64,000 bases of DNA from DASVDE01 sp036381235 (GTDB taxonomy: Bacteria; Actinomycetota; Thermoleophilia; Solirubrobacterales; 70-9): the NCBI GenBank assembly GCA_036381235.1, contig DASVDE010000009.1, positions 1-64,000 on the forward strand, given 5' to 3'. Below are positions 25,260 to 34,347 of this stretch, piece by piece (the first letter of the stretch is position 1; each line of letters begins with the position of its first letter). The notes under the pieces are model-generated. The model had not been told where the DNA came from. It ran no database searches and saw nothing but the letters and a program-made list of their open reading frames with translations. The translations under genes and the position numbers were made by a program.

Positions 25260-26357
25260 CTACGCTGCCTGCTTGGCGGCTTCGGCCTCCGGCGCCGGGG
25301 CGATGTCCGCCGCGGCCTCTCCTCCACCGTCGATCCCGAGCTTGGCGCGGATCTTGCCCTCGATCTCGGTCGCGAGCTCCGGATTGTCGGAGAGGAATTG
25401 TTTTGCGTTGTTGCGCCCCTGGCCAAGCCGGGTTTCTCCGTAGGAGAAGAAGGAGCCCGACTTCTGAACCAGATCGTGCTCGATCCCGAAGTCCAGCAGG
25501 CCGCCTTCGCGGGAGATGCCGACTCCGTACTCGATGTCGAACTCGGCCTGGCGGAACGGCGAGGCGACCTTGTTCTTGACCACCTTCACCCGGACGCGGT
25601 TGCCGACCGCCTCGGTCCCCTCTTTGAGGGTCTCGATGCGGCGAATGTCAAATCGCTGAGATGCATAGAATTTCAACGCTCGCCCGCCCGGCTGCGTCTC
25701 CGGCGAACCGAACTGAACGCCGATCTTCTCGCGGATCTGGTTGGTGAAGAGACAGACTGTGTTGGTGCGGTTGAGGTTGCCTGCGAGTTTGCGCAGGGCC
25801 TGTGACATCAGCCGTGCCTGGAGCCCGACCGTCTGGTCGCCGATCTGGCCGTCGAGCTCGGCTTTCGGCGTCAGCGCCGCGACCGAGTCGATCGCGACAA
25901 CGTCGATCGCACCGGAAGCGATCAGCCGGTCGGCGATCTGCAGCGCCTGTTCGCCGAAATCGGGTTGGGAGACCAGCAGCTCGTCGGTGTCGACGCCGAT
26001 CGCCCGCGCATAGACCGGGTCCAGCGCATGCTCGGTGTCGATGAAGGCGCAGACGCCGCCGCGCGCCTGGGCCTCGGCGATGATGTGGTTGACCAGCGTC
26101 GTCTTCCCCGAGGACTCGGGGCCGAAGATCTCGACGATCCGTCCACACGGCACGCCGCCTATGCCCGTAGCCAGGTCGAGCGCCAGCGAGCCGGTCGGGA
26201 TCGCCTTCACCTTCACCGTGGCGTCGGCACCGAGGCGCATCAGCGCGCCCTGGCCGAAGTCCCGCTCGATCTGGGTGACCGCCGCCTCGAGGGCCGCGTC
26301 CTTTGCCCTAGCCTCCTTGGCCGAGGCGTCTTTCAGAGCCGCTTTCTTATCTGCCAT
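25260..26357 (-). CDS. recA: Recombinase A
   Basis: A 365-residue RecA, the ATP-dependent strand-exchange protein and SOS co-protease. An unusual basic/acidic Ala-Lys leader (1-24) precedes the core. Walker A is GPESSGKTT (79-87), and the loop-L2 region FTNQIREKIG is intact. The C-terminal tail ends in an Ala/Glu-rich stretch. It lies 24 nt after thpR in a ftsK-rodZ-cinA-thpR-recA run. A LexA-box-like palindrome inside thpR, about 106 nt upstream of the start, suggests its own SOS promoter. No recX follows. Confidence 0.97.
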   Translation of the reverse strand: MADKKAALKDASAKEARAKDAALEAAVTQIERDFGQGALMRLGADATVKVKAIPTGSLALDLATGIGGVPCGRIVEIFGPESSGKTTLVNHIIAEAQARGGVCAFIDTEHALDPVYARAIGVDTDELLVSQPDFGEQALQIADRLIASGAIDVVAIDSVAALTPKAELDGQIGDQTVGLQARLMSQALRKLAGNLNRTNTVCLFTNQIREKIGVQFGSPETQPGGRALKFYASQRFDIRRIETLKEGTEAVGNRVRVKVVKNKVASPFRQAEFDIEYGVGISREGGLLDFGIEHDLVQKSGSFFSYGETRLGQGRNNAKQFLSDNPELATEIEGKIRAKLGIDGGGEAAADIAPAPEAEAAKQAA

Positions 26358-26381
26358 CTATCTCACCTCACTGCCGCCCGT

Positions 26382-26969
26382 CTAGGACAGCTCGACTTGC
26401 GCCAGCGGGGTGTATTGCGCACCCTGCGGCTGGAGTTTCGAACGGTAGAGCGTCATTCGGACGCAAACAGTTGTTTGCATCAAAGCCTGCGGCAGCTTCT
26501 CCGGAAGGCGCCCAACGCGCGCGGGCCGGCTGGAGCCGCGCCCCTCTCGACGCACCCGGGCCACGGTCATATGCGGCCAGAACGGGCGTTTCTCCGGCTC
26601 ATAGAGCCGTGCCGCTGTCAGCTTCTCCTCCAACCGCGCCTGCAATGCGATCGCATCAGGCGAAACGACCGGGAGCGCGAAGAGCCGCGGCCTGCCGCGT
26701 TCCGGGCGGGGAACCGGATCGCCCAGCTCGATCTCCGGGGCCGGATCGGCGGTCTCAGCCAAGACCGCCGTCAGCGCTTCGATCTCACGCTCGGGCATGT
26801 AGCCGAGAAACGCGAGAGTGATGTGAAGGGACTCCGGCGCCACGACACGCAGGGCCGGGTCGACGAGCGCCACGCCGCCCCAGGCGACGATCTCCTCGCG
26901 AACGGGCTCGGGCAACTCGAGGGCGACGAACAACCTCGCCCGCGGGCTCTTCAATCTCTCTTTCGTCAC
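26382..26969 (-). CDS. thpR: RNA 2',3'-cyclic phosphodiesterase (2'-5' RNA ligase family)
   Basis: A 195-residue 2H phosphoesterase. The two catalytic HxTx motifs are HITL (from residue 49) and HMTV (from residue 133). The family opens 2',3'-cyclic phosphate ends of RNA and can join tRNA halves in vitro. The GTG at 26969 is taken as the start because it begins just before the conserved RARLFVALELP; a TTG at 27005 is an alternative with no ribosome site. cinA-thpR-recA is a recurrent bacterial gene order. The end of the gene carries the candidate recA SOS box. Confidence 0.88.
   Translation of the reverse strand: MTKERLKSPRARLFVALELPEPVREEIVAWGGVALVDPALRVVAPESLHITLAFLGYMPEREIEALTAVLAETADPAPEIELGDPVPRPERGRPRLFALPVVSPDAIALQARLEEKLTAARLYEPEKRPFWPHMTVARVRREGRGSSRPARVGRLPEKLPQALMQTTVCVRMTLYRSKLQPQGAQYTPLAQVELS
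26463..26483 (-). promoter_or_regulatory. Candidate LexA (SOS) box and -35 upstream of recA
   Basis: GCAAACA-GT-TGTTTGC at 26463-26478 has perfect 7-bp arms. It fits 12 of 14 positions of the Gram-positive LexA consensus CGAACRNRYGTTYG, the mismatches being the second base and one central purine. On the recA strand TTGATG (26483-26478) abuts it as a possible -35, so the box would lie in the spacer, as in many LexA-regulated promoters. It is inside the thpR coding region, about 106 nt before the recA start. Confidence 0.5.
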
Positions 26970-27037
26970 CGCTCCGACGTTATGCGGCCACTTCGGGCAG
27001 AACAAGGCGCGAGCGTGAAAAGCTGCTCACGACTTCG

Positions 27038-28318
27038 CTACAGGGGCGTGTCCTCGCTGCCCAGCAGGCTCCGCAACAGGTGCATCGCAACCAGAGCCGA
27101 GCGCTCGCGGATGTCCTCGCGGCCACCCGGGATCACCGGATCGCGGGCGATGGCAGTCCCATCGGCGAGACGGGCATCCAGACAGACGTAGCCGACCGGC
27201 TTGCGGTCGGTGCCGCCACTGGGGCCGGCGATCCCGGTGATCGAGACGGCCACGTCGGCCCCCAATCGCTCCAGGGCCCCTCGCGACATCGCCTCCGCCA
27301 CCTCGAGCGAGACGGCGCCATGCTTTTCGATCAGACCCGGGTCCACGCCGAGCAGCGCGGTCTTCGCCTCGTTCGAATAGACCACGACGCTCCCCGCGAA
27401 GTAGGCCGATGCCCCGGGAAGGTCGGTGATCCGCGCCGCCAGCAGCCCGCCGGAGCAGGACTCGGCGAGGGCCAGCCTGCGTCCCTGTAGAAGCCGGGCC
27501 ACCTGCGCGTCGATTGTCTCGCCGTCGAGGCTGAATAGATGGCGTTGGTGGCGGTCGAGGAGCCCGGCGCGCACCGCCTCGGCTACGGGAGCCGCCTCTG
27601 CCCGGTAGCGAACGTCGATCTCCATCTCGCCGCGGCGCAGGCAGGTGGTTATCTCCACCGTGTCCAGCTCAACTCCGTCCGCCTCGATCTCCCGCAGGCT
27701 CTTGGCGACCTCGGACTCGGGAATCCCGAACATCCGCACGGTATAGGCGAGCAGCGGCGTGGCGCGGGCAAGCACCGCCTGCACCGGCCGCGACTCGATC
27801 GCCCGCGGCCACATCGGTCGCAGTTCCCGTGGGGGACCGGGCAGAACGATCGCCACGCGCTCCCCCGCCGGTACAACCAGCCCGGGGGCGGTACCGACCG
27901 GGTCCAGCGGGATCGACCCCTCGGGCACCATCGCCTGCTTGCGATTGGCCTCCCGCACTGCCTCCTCGTCGAAGTTGTAGCGGCGGGCGAAGCCGCGCAG
28001 GATCGCGGCGATCTTCTCCTCCACCTCCTCGTCGAGGACCATCTCCCTGCCGGCGAAGCGCCCGACAACCTCCGCGGTGAGGTCGTCGGCGGTCGGCCCG
28101 AGGCCACCGGAGGTGACGATCAGGTCCATCCCCTCCTCCGCCATGAAGCGCAGGGCGGCCTCGAGGTCGTCGGGTCGGTCGCCGACGACGAGGATGTGGG
28201 CGACCTCGACACCGTCCTCGGCCAAACGCTCGGAGATCCAGGGACCGTTGCGGTCGGCGATCCGCCCCGTCAGAACCTCCGTCCCGGTGACCACTATCCC
28301 CGCGCGGACTTCGCTCAC
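27038..28318 (-). CDS. cinA: CinA-family nicotinamide-nucleotide amidohydrolase
   Basis: A 426-residue two-domain CinA. The N-terminal COG1058/MoCF-like domain (about 5-170) has TGTEVLTGRI and TSGGLGPTADD. The C-terminal PncC domain (about 265-420) has AESCSGGLLA and TGIAGPSGGT. The protein salvages NMN by deamidation and cleaves ADP-ribose in characterised bacteria. It begins at GTG overlapping rodZ by 4 nt and is followed by thpR and recA. Confidence 0.95.
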   Translation of the reverse strand: MSEVRAGIVVTGTEVLTGRIADRNGPWISERLAEDGVEVAHILVVGDRPDDLEAALRFMAEEGMDLIVTSGGLGPTADDLTAEVVGRFAGREMVLDEEVEEKIAAILRGFARRYNFDEEAVREANRKQAMVPEGSIPLDPVGTAPGLVVPAGERVAIVLPGPPRELRPMWPRAIESRPVQAVLARATPLLAYTVRMFGIPESEVAKSLREIEADGVELDTVEITTCLRRGEMEIDVRYRAEAAPVAEAVRAGLLDRHQRHLFSLDGETIDAQVARLLQGRRLALAESCSGGLLAARITDLPGASAYFAGSVVVYSNEAKTALLGVDPGLIEKHGAVSLEVAEAMSRGALERLGADVAVSITGIAGPSGGTDRKPVGYVCLDARLADGTAIARDPVIPGGREDIRERSALVAMHLLRSLLGSEDTPL

Positions 28319-29076
28319 GTGCAGGTTGGCCTTTCGGTTTCTGAGAGCCGGCTCAGCTCGCCGTCCTCGCCGATCGTGTAGCCGATCGGGCTGGACGTCG
28401 CGGGAATGCTTGCCTGCTGTCCGTCGATGCTCATCGAGACCTCGCCGTTGCCGAAGGAGACGGTGAAGCTACCTGAACGGAAGGGACCTTCCTCTGCCCC
28501 GGCGACGAGGATCTGTCCGTCGACCAAGGGCTGCCCCTCCGCGTCGAGCAGGCAGACCCAGACCTCCGCATTGGCCACCAGCCGCACCGAGACCTGTGGA
28601 GGAGACGCCTGCGCGCTCACCCGGTCCCTCGAGCGGTGCTGCTCTGCGGGTCCGGTCGAAGGCACCGAGCCCGGCGAACCGCTGTCGCTTCCACCGGTGA
28701 GACCAACGACGACCAGCACCGCCACCAGGGTGAGGGAGACGACTACGGCCAGGGCGCCGCGTGGAAGTTTGAGGCGCTCCCATCTCCCTCTGGATGCGAT
28801 GGCGGGCTCTGCCCGTGGCAGCCTCTCCCCCGGCGGCGGCTCCCCTGCCTCGCGGCGATAGTCGTCGGCGAGGCGCTCCCCATCGAGCCCCAGGAAGTTC
28901 GCATAGGTGCGGATGAAGCTGCGTGTGTAGGTGGGGCCGGGAAGCGTCTCCCACTCCTCGTTCTCCATGGCGCGCAGGTAGCGGGGACGGATCTTGGTCG
29001 CGGCCTCGACCTCGGAAAGGTCGATTTTGCGGCGATTCCGCGCATCCCGCAGGGTGGTTCCTATGCCGATTGCCAC
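28315..29076 (-). CDS. rodZ: RodZ-like helix-turn-helix membrane protein
   Basis: A 253-residue bitopic protein. An N-terminal HTH_25 domain (about 8-70, TLRDARNRRKIDLSEVEAAT) faces the cytoplasm. One transmembrane helix (107-127) and a Ser/Gly/Pro linker lead to an extracytoplasmic beta domain of the DUF4115 type (about 160-245). RodZ links the MreB cytoskeleton to cell-wall synthesis in rods; in actinobacteria the homologue is often next to ftsK and cinA, as here. It overlaps cinA by 4 nt. Confidence 0.85.
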   Translation of the reverse strand: MAIGIGTTLRDARNRRKIDLSEVEAATKIRPRYLRAMENEEWETLPGPTYTRSFIRTYANFLGLDGERLADDYRREAGEPPPGERLPRAEPAIASRGRWERLKLPRGALAVVVSLTLVAVLVVVGLTGGSDSGSPGSVPSTGPAEQHRSRDRVSAQASPPQVSVRLVANAEVWVCLLDAEGQPLVDGQILVAGAEEGPFRSGSFTVSFGNGEVSMSIDGQQASIPATSSPIGYTIGEDGELSRLSETERPTCT

Positions 29077-29121
29077 CCTCCCATTGTGGCCATTCCGGCC
29101 CTTTGCGCGTAAAAAGCCGGC

Positions 29122-31269
29122 TTATGCGCCGTTGTCGGCATCGACGCCGACTGGCTCTGTGGAGCTGAGCACGCGCGGCAGGTCGGCCTCGGTGATCAGC
29201 ACCTGACGGGGCTTGGAGCCCTCATAGCCGGAGATGACCCCGCGGCGCTCCAGCATGTCGATCAGCCGCCCCGCCCGGGTGTAGCCGACCCGAAGCCGGC
29301 GCTGGATCATTGATACGGAAGCTGTGTCCGTCTGCACCACGGTGCGGATCGCCTCGTCGAGCAGGTCATCGCTGTCGGGGTCGAAATCGCCCTCGCCACC
29401 CTCGTCGGCAGGCTCCTCGCGGGTCTCCAACAGCTCCTCCTCGAACTCGGGCTCACCCTGCTTCGCCCAGTGGCCGGTGATCCGCGCGATCTCCTCCTCG
29501 GTGATGAAGGCCCCCTGAACCCGCTGCAGCTTGGAGGTGCCGGCACCGCGGAAGAGCATGTCGCCTTGGCCGAGCAGAGCCTCCGCCCCGCCCTGGTCGA
29601 GGATTACCCTCGAGTCGGTCTGCGAGGAGACGGCGAAGGCGATGCGAGCCGGGATGTTGACCTTGATCGTGCCGGTGATGATGTCCGTCGACGGCCGCTG
29701 GGTCGCCAGCACCAGGTGAATGCCGGTGGCGCGTGACTTCTGCGCCAGGCGAATGATCGAGTCCTCGACCTCGGCCGGGGCGACCATCATCAGGTCGGCC
29801 AGCTCGTCGATCACGCAGAGGATGTGCGGCAGCGGCGGCTCCCCTGCCTTCTTGCGCGCACGGTTCAGCTCGGCCAGGTTGCGACAGCGCGCCTGACCCA
29901 TGATCCCGTAGCGGCTCTCCATCTCGACGATCAGGTTTGAGAGGACGTTGGCGGCCAGGCGCGGCGAGGTGACCACCGGCGTGAGCAGATGTGGGACTTG
30001 CTCGTAGTGATTCAGCTCCACCTGCTTGGGATCGACCAGGACGAGGCGCACGTCGTTGGGAGAGGCCTGCATCAGAATCGAGGAAAGGATCGCGTTGACG
30101 CAGCCGGACTTGCCCGAGCCGGTGGTGCCGGCGACGAGGACGTGCGGCATCTTCGCCAGGTCGGTCCACACCGGATTGCCGTCGATCCCCTTGCCGAGCC
30201 AGGCAACCAGCGGCGAGGTCTTCTCGGGACGGCCGGCATAGATGTCGCCGAGGCGCACAATGCGGCGGCGTGTGTTGGGGACCTCAACGCCGACAGCCTG
30301 CTTGCCGGGGATTGGAGCGAGGATGCGTATGTCGGTGGAAGCGAGCGCGTAGGCGAGATCGTTGGCCAGCTCGGTGACTTTCTTCACCTTGGTTCCCGGC
30401 GCCAAGCGCAGCTCGAAGCGCGACACGTGTGGGCCGCTGACGACTCCGACGATCTTCGCCTCGACGCCGAAGTGGCCGAGCGTCTCGACCAGCTTGCGGC
30501 CGATCACCTCGTGATCCCGAGGGTCGGGCCCCTTGTCGGCACGACCCTTCTCCAGTGCGCTGGCGGGAGGCGGCCTGTAGGCAATCTCCTCGGAGGCGGT
30601 GACGCCGCGCTTGCTACCCATCGGCGTCAACGCCGCCTGACGGGAGACGGCATCCGTGCCGACGCCGAGGCCCTCCTCCCCCTGGACCTCGACCTCTCCC
30701 GGCACCGGATGGAAGTCCTCGGTGATCGGCTCGGGCTCCTCGGGAAGCTCGACCTCGGCATCGTCCTCCACAAGCGCCACCGTCGGCTCGAAATCGTCGT
30801 CTTCGGGGTAGCTGCTCATCACGTCCGTCGGGCCGGCCTGGGTCTCGAGTGCGAATGCCGTCTCCTCGCGCTTCGCCTCGCGGCTCTTGACGACGGTTTG
30901 CGCCGCCTCACGCCCGCCGAGGAACACGCGTCGCAGCCCGCGGCCGACCCCGCGGAAGAGGGACGAGATCGACGTGCCCGTGACCAAAAGCGCCCCCACC
31001 GCCAGCATCAGCAGGGTCGCGATCCGCGCTCCGACCTCGCCGACCAGGTAGGTGAGCCCGGTGTCGACCCCATAGCCGACCTTGCCGCCGTCCCAGTCGA
31101 AGAAGAGCACGAAGCAGAGGAAGACCCCGGCGGCGATCAGGAACAGCCCAATCAGATCGAGATGGCGTTGCTGCAAGCCTTCGGGCAGATGGGGCCTCGG
31201 CACGCGAGGACGGGTTTTTTTCGCTTTGGACCGACGCGCGGGTTTACCGCGCTTCTTGCGCACGAACAT
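29122..31269 (-). CDS. ftsK: DNA translocase FtsK/SpoIIIE
   Basis: A 715-residue septal DNA pump that clears and unlinks chromosomes at division. The N-terminal region is compact, with about two strong membrane helices (36-57 and 79-98) instead of four. An acidic linker (150-215) follows, then alpha/beta motor domains with Walker A GTTGSGKS (381-388) and Walker B LCVIDELADLMM. The C-terminal gamma winged helix (about 645-705) reads polar KOPS-like sites. It heads the rodZ-cinA-thpR-recA run. Confidence 0.95.
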   Translation of the reverse strand: MFVRKKRGKPARRSKAKKTRPRVPRPHLPEGLQQRHLDLIGLFLIAAGVFLCFVLFFDWDGGKVGYGVDTGLTYLVGEVGARIATLLMLAVGALLVTGTSISSLFRGVGRGLRRVFLGGREAAQTVVKSREAKREETAFALETQAGPTDVMSSYPEDDDFEPTVALVEDDAEVELPEEPEPITEDFHPVPGEVEVQGEEGLGVGTDAVSRQAALTPMGSKRGVTASEEIAYRPPPASALEKGRADKGPDPRDHEVIGRKLVETLGHFGVEAKIVGVVSGPHVSRFELRLAPGTKVKKVTELANDLAYALASTDIRILAPIPGKQAVGVEVPNTRRRIVRLGDIYAGRPEKTSPLVAWLGKGIDGNPVWTDLAKMPHVLVAGTTGSGKSGCVNAILSSILMQASPNDVRLVLVDPKQVELNHYEQVPHLLTPVVTSPRLAANVLSNLIVEMESRYGIMGQARCRNLAELNRARKKAGEPPLPHILCVIDELADLMMVAPAEVEDSIIRLAQKSRATGIHLVLATQRPSTDIITGTIKVNIPARIAFAVSSQTDSRVILDQGGAEALLGQGDMLFRGAGTSKLQRVQGAFITEEEIARITGHWAKQGEPEFEEELLETREEPADEGGEGDFDPDSDDLLDEAIRTVVQTDTASVSMIQRRLRVGYTRAGRLIDMLERRGVISGYEGSKPRQVLITEADLPRVLSSTEPVGVDADNGA

Positions 31270-31314
31270 GCGGACCCGTTCGACGCCTGTTCGCCCAGCC
31301 CTGCTCTGCCTTCT

Positions 31315-32061
31315 TCACCCTCCGGAGCCACCCGCGCCGCGTCGATGGACTTCGGTCGCCGTGGCTTGGTCGCGGGGCCTGACGACGATCTCGTCGATGT
31401 TCACGTGCTTTGGCTGAGCGATCGACCAGCGGATGCACTCCGCGACGTCTTCCGCACGCAGGGGATCCATGCCCTCATAGACGCGTTTCGCAGCGTCCTC
31501 GTCTCCGTCGAAGCGGACCACTGAGAATTCGGTCTCGACCATGCCCGGGACGATCTCGGTCACCCTGACCGGCTCTCCCAGCAACTCCAACCTGAGCGCT
31601 CGTAGCATGGCGCGTTGAGCATGCTTTGCGGCTGAGTAGCCACCGCCACCGCGATAGCTCTCGAAGGCGGCAATGCTGGTCACGGTCACGACGTGGCCAT
31701 TGCCCGAGGCGACCAGCTTCGGCAGCAGGGCACGCGTCATCCGCATCGTCCCCATTACGTTCGCCTCGTACATCCAGCGCCATCTCTCCTCGTCGGCCTG
31801 ACTGAGGGGATCGAGGCCCAGGGCGCCGCCTGCGTTGTTGACCAAGACATTGCAGTCCGCGATCTCGGCGACGAAGTCGGCAACCGATGCCGAGTCGGTT
31901 ACGTCCAGCGCGAGAGCCTGCCCACCGAGCTCGCGCGCCAGTGGCCGCAGGCGCTCAAGTCGGCGCGCACCCAGCACGACGCGATAGCCGTCTTCTGCCA
32001 GGAGCCGCGCAACGGCAGCGCCGATACCGCTCGATGCTCCTGTGATCACACCGGTTTTCAT
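31315..32061 (-). CDS. Short-chain dehydrogenase/reductase
   Basis: A 248-residue classical SDR. TGASSGIG (about 8-15) binds NAD(P), NNAGG follows beta-4, and the active site has S, then YSAAK (Tyr-x3-Lys). The ATG at 32061 is supported by GGAAGAG just upstream and by placing the Rossmann strand at the N-terminus. Similar proteins are annotated as serine/3-hydroxy acid dehydrogenases (YdfG-like), but substrate cannot be assigned. It is divergent from a two-component system, with a 122-nt intergenic region that must hold both promoters. Confidence 0.88.
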   Translation of the reverse strand: MKTGVITGASSGIGAAVARLLAEDGYRVVLGARRLERLRPLARELGGQALALDVTDSASVADFVAEIADCNVLVNNAGGALGLDPLSQADEERWRWMYEANVMGTMRMTRALLPKLVASGNGHVVTVTSIAAFESYRGGGGYSAAKHAQRAMLRALRLELLGEPVRVTEIVPGMVETEFSVVRFDGDEDAAKRVYEGMDPLRAEDVAECIRWSIAQPKHVNIDEIVVRPRDQATATEVHRRGAGGSGG

Positions 32062-32183
32062 TGCTCTTCCAATCGTCGCGATCCGCTTTGTCGATCCTTT
32101 CACCCGCAAGGCGGCTCGGTCGGCGCCCTAAATTCGAGCTAAAAGCGCGGCTGGCCGGAAGGGCGTCGGGCTAACATCGGTTG

Positions 32184-32876
32184 ATGCTCGCTGATGGCGA
32201 CGTTGCCGGTGGCCGCGTGCTCGTGGTCGAGGACGACGTGGAGATCGCCGACGTGCTGCGGCGCTCCCTCCGTAACGAGGGTTATGAGGTGAAGACGTCT
32301 GTCGACGGTGTCGATGCGCTCGACGTTGCTGCAGGCTTCGTTCCCGATCTGGTCGTCCTGGACCTGGGGCTTCCCCGCCTCGACGGGGTCGAGGTATGCA
32401 GGCAGCTCCGCGCTGACGGCGACGTGCCGATCCTGATGCTGACCGCCCGCAGCGAGACCGCGGACCGGGTCGCCGGCCTCGACAGCGGCGCCGACGACTA
32501 CCTGGTCAAGCCGTTTGAGCGCCAGGAGCTGCTGGCGCGGATCCGGGCATTGCTCCGCCGCCGGCCACCCCGGGGCTCCGCATCGCTTCGGGTCGGAGAC
32601 CTGACCCTGAACCCCGACACGCGCGAGGTGCGACGAGGCGATCGCGAGATCGAGCTCACGAACCGCGAGTTCGAGCTGCTCGAGCACCTGATGCGAAACG
32701 AGCGCCTGGTCGTCTCCCGCGAGCGTCTGCTCGACGAGGTCTGGGGCTATGACCCGATGGCAGCGACGAACACGATCGACGTATTCGTCTCCAACCTGCG
32801 ACGCAAGCTGGAAGCGGGCGGAGAGTCGCGCTTGCTGCACACCAAACGCGGCGCCGGATACGTGCTTAAGGACTAG
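32184..32876 (+). CDS. OmpR-family response regulator (MprA-like)
   Basis: A 230-residue response regulator. The receiver has the phospho-acceptor D60 (VVLDLGLP) and K109 (LVKPF). The winged-helix effector ends with RGAGYVL. It resembles MprA/TrcR-type envelope-stress regulators of actinobacteria. ATG 32184 directly follows an in-frame TTG. The partner kinase starts 4 nt after the stop. It may autoregulate from the 122-nt region shared with the divergent SDR gene. Confidence 0.92.
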   Translation: MLADGDVAGGRVLVVEDDVEIADVLRRSLRNEGYEVKTSVDGVDALDVAAGFVPDLVVLDLGLPRLDGVEVCRQLRADGDVPILMLTARSETADRVAGLDSGADDYLVKPFERQELLARIRALLRRRPPRGSASLRVGDLTLNPDTREVRRGDREIELTNREFELLEHLMRNERLVVSRERLLDEVWGYDPMAATNTIDVFVSNLRRKLEAGGESRLLHTKRGAGYVLKD

Positions 32877-32880
32877 CGGA

Positions 32881-34341
32881 ATGCGTCCGGGCAACTGGCC
32901 GGTCCGCTGGCGCCTGGCTGCGGCTTCGGCAGCGCTGACGCTGGCGATCCTGCTCGTCTTCGGCGGTGTGATCGGACGCCTCGCCACCGAGCGGATCCGC
33001 AGCGATTTCAACGGCGAAGTGCAGAGTGCGGCGCAGACGCTTGCCGCAGAGATCCGGATCGTCTACACGCCCGCCCCTATCGTGATCCGCGTTCCGCACC
33101 TCAACGACTTCGTCCTGCCCGACGATGCCTCGGCGCGGATCTTCGACGTGAACGACAATCTCCTGCGCCAGAGCGCCGGCGCACTCACACTCGGCCCCCC
33201 CAGGGCCGGCCTCTCCACTCACGGCGGGATGCGTGTAGCGACCGCTCAGCTCAATGACGACAGCGGTGACCCGACCGGCTACGTGCAGTACGGGCGCAGC
33301 CTCGAGCACGTCGACTCGACCATCGACCGGTTGTGGCTCTTCATCTTCGCCGGAATCCTCGGCGGCACCGTGCTCGCCACCCTCGCCGGCTTGGCGATCG
33401 TCGACCGGGCGATGAGACCGATCGCCTCGCTGACCGCGCGGGCACGTGAGATCGCTCGCACCCGCGACCCATCCCGCCGCATGCCCGAGCCAAAGGTCGA
33501 CGACGAGGTCGGAGAGCTCGCTCGGACCCTGGAGCAGATGCTGCGCGCCCTCGATGCCGCCAGAGCCGAGCGCGAAGCGGCGATGCGCAAGCAGCGCGAG
33601 TTCGTGGCCGACGCCTCCCATGAGCTTCGCACCCCCCTGACCAGCGTCCTCGCCAACCTCGAGCTGCTCCAAGCGTCGCTGGGAACACCCGACCGGGAGG
33701 AGGATCGCGAGATGGTCGACTCGGCGCTTCGCTCCTCGAAGCGGATGAGCCGCCTGGTCGCGGACCTGCTGCTGCTGGCGAGAGCCGACGCGGGGCGGAT
33801 GGGAGAGCGGCGGCGCTGCGACCTGGCCGAGATCGTCGGCAGCGCCGCGGTCGAGGTTGCGCCGATGATGGGCGATCGCGAGCTGCGGGTCGACAACGGG
33901 CGGCCGATCTTCGTCGACGGCAATCCCGACGAGTTGCACCGAATGGTCGTCAACCTGCTCGGCAACGCCGCCCAGCACACTCCTCCGGCCTCGACCGTGG
34001 AATTGAAGCTCGGCAGGGACGGTGGCGATGTGGTCCTCGAGGTATCCGACAACGGCCCCGGCATCCCGCCGCAGGTGCGCGAGCAGATCTTCGATCGCTT
34101 CGTCCGCGGCGTCGGACCAGCCGATGTCGCCGCCAGTCCCGGCACCGGACTCGGGCTTGCCATCGTGCGCGCGGTCGCAAGCTCCCATGACGCCGCGGTG
34201 GAGATTGCCGAATCGCCCGCCGGAGGCGCCCTCTTCCGCGTGCGGTTTAAGAGCGCTTTAGAGCCCTCCCCTACTTTCCCCAACGGACGAGACACACAGG
34301 TCCGCCGGGACTCTCCCCCAAAACCGTCCCGGCGGACCTAG
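32881..34341 (+). CDS. Sensor histidine kinase (MprB-like)
   Basis: A 486-residue sensor kinase. TM1 (about 11-32) and TM2 (151-173) flank a 115-residue extracytoplasmic sensor. A HAMP domain (about 174-228) and HisKA with H247 in DASHELRTPL follow, then HATPase motifs N, DNGPGIP and GTGLGLAIV. It should phosphorylate the regulator encoded just upstream. The last codons and stop lie within a strong hairpin that probably ends transcription from both directions. Confidence 0.92.
   Translation: MRPGNWPVRWRLAAASAALTLAILLVFGGVIGRLATERIRSDFNGEVQSAAQTLAAEIRIVYTPAPIVIRVPHLNDFVLPDDASARIFDVNDNLLRQSAGALTLGPPRAGLSTHGGMRVATAQLNDDSGDPTGYVQYGRSLEHVDSTIDRLWLFIFAGILGGTVLATLAGLAIVDRAMRPIASLTARAREIARTRDPSRRMPEPKVDDEVGELARTLEQMLRALDAARAEREAAMRKQREFVADASHELRTPLTSVLANLELLQASLGTPDREEDREMVDSALRSSKRMSRLVADLLLLARADAGRMGERRRCDLAEIVGSAAVEVAPMMGDRELRVDNGRPIFVDGNPDELHRMVVNLLGNAAQHTPPASTVELKLGRDGGDVVLEVSDNGPGIPPQVREQIFDRFVRGVGPADVAASPGTGLGLAIVRAVASSHDAAVEIAESPAGGALFRVRFKSALEPSPTFPNGRDTQVRRDSPPKPSRRT
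34298..34339. terminator. Perfect 14-bp hairpin between convergent genes
   Basis: Arms 34298-34311 and 34326-34339 are exact reverse complements around a 14-nt loop. The element overlaps the kinase stop codon and lies 8 nt after the stop of rnj on the other strand. There is no clear U-run on either side. It probably serves as a bidirectional, U-less terminator, closing the long minus-strand run. Confidence 0.65.
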
Positions 34342-34347
34342 CTTCTC

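Noticed and set aside
32866..34188. Minus-strand 440-codon frame opposite the sensor kinase, and similar ones opposite rnj, M16/pnp and infB
   Set aside because: All are antisense to genes with complete motifs and have biased, featureless products.
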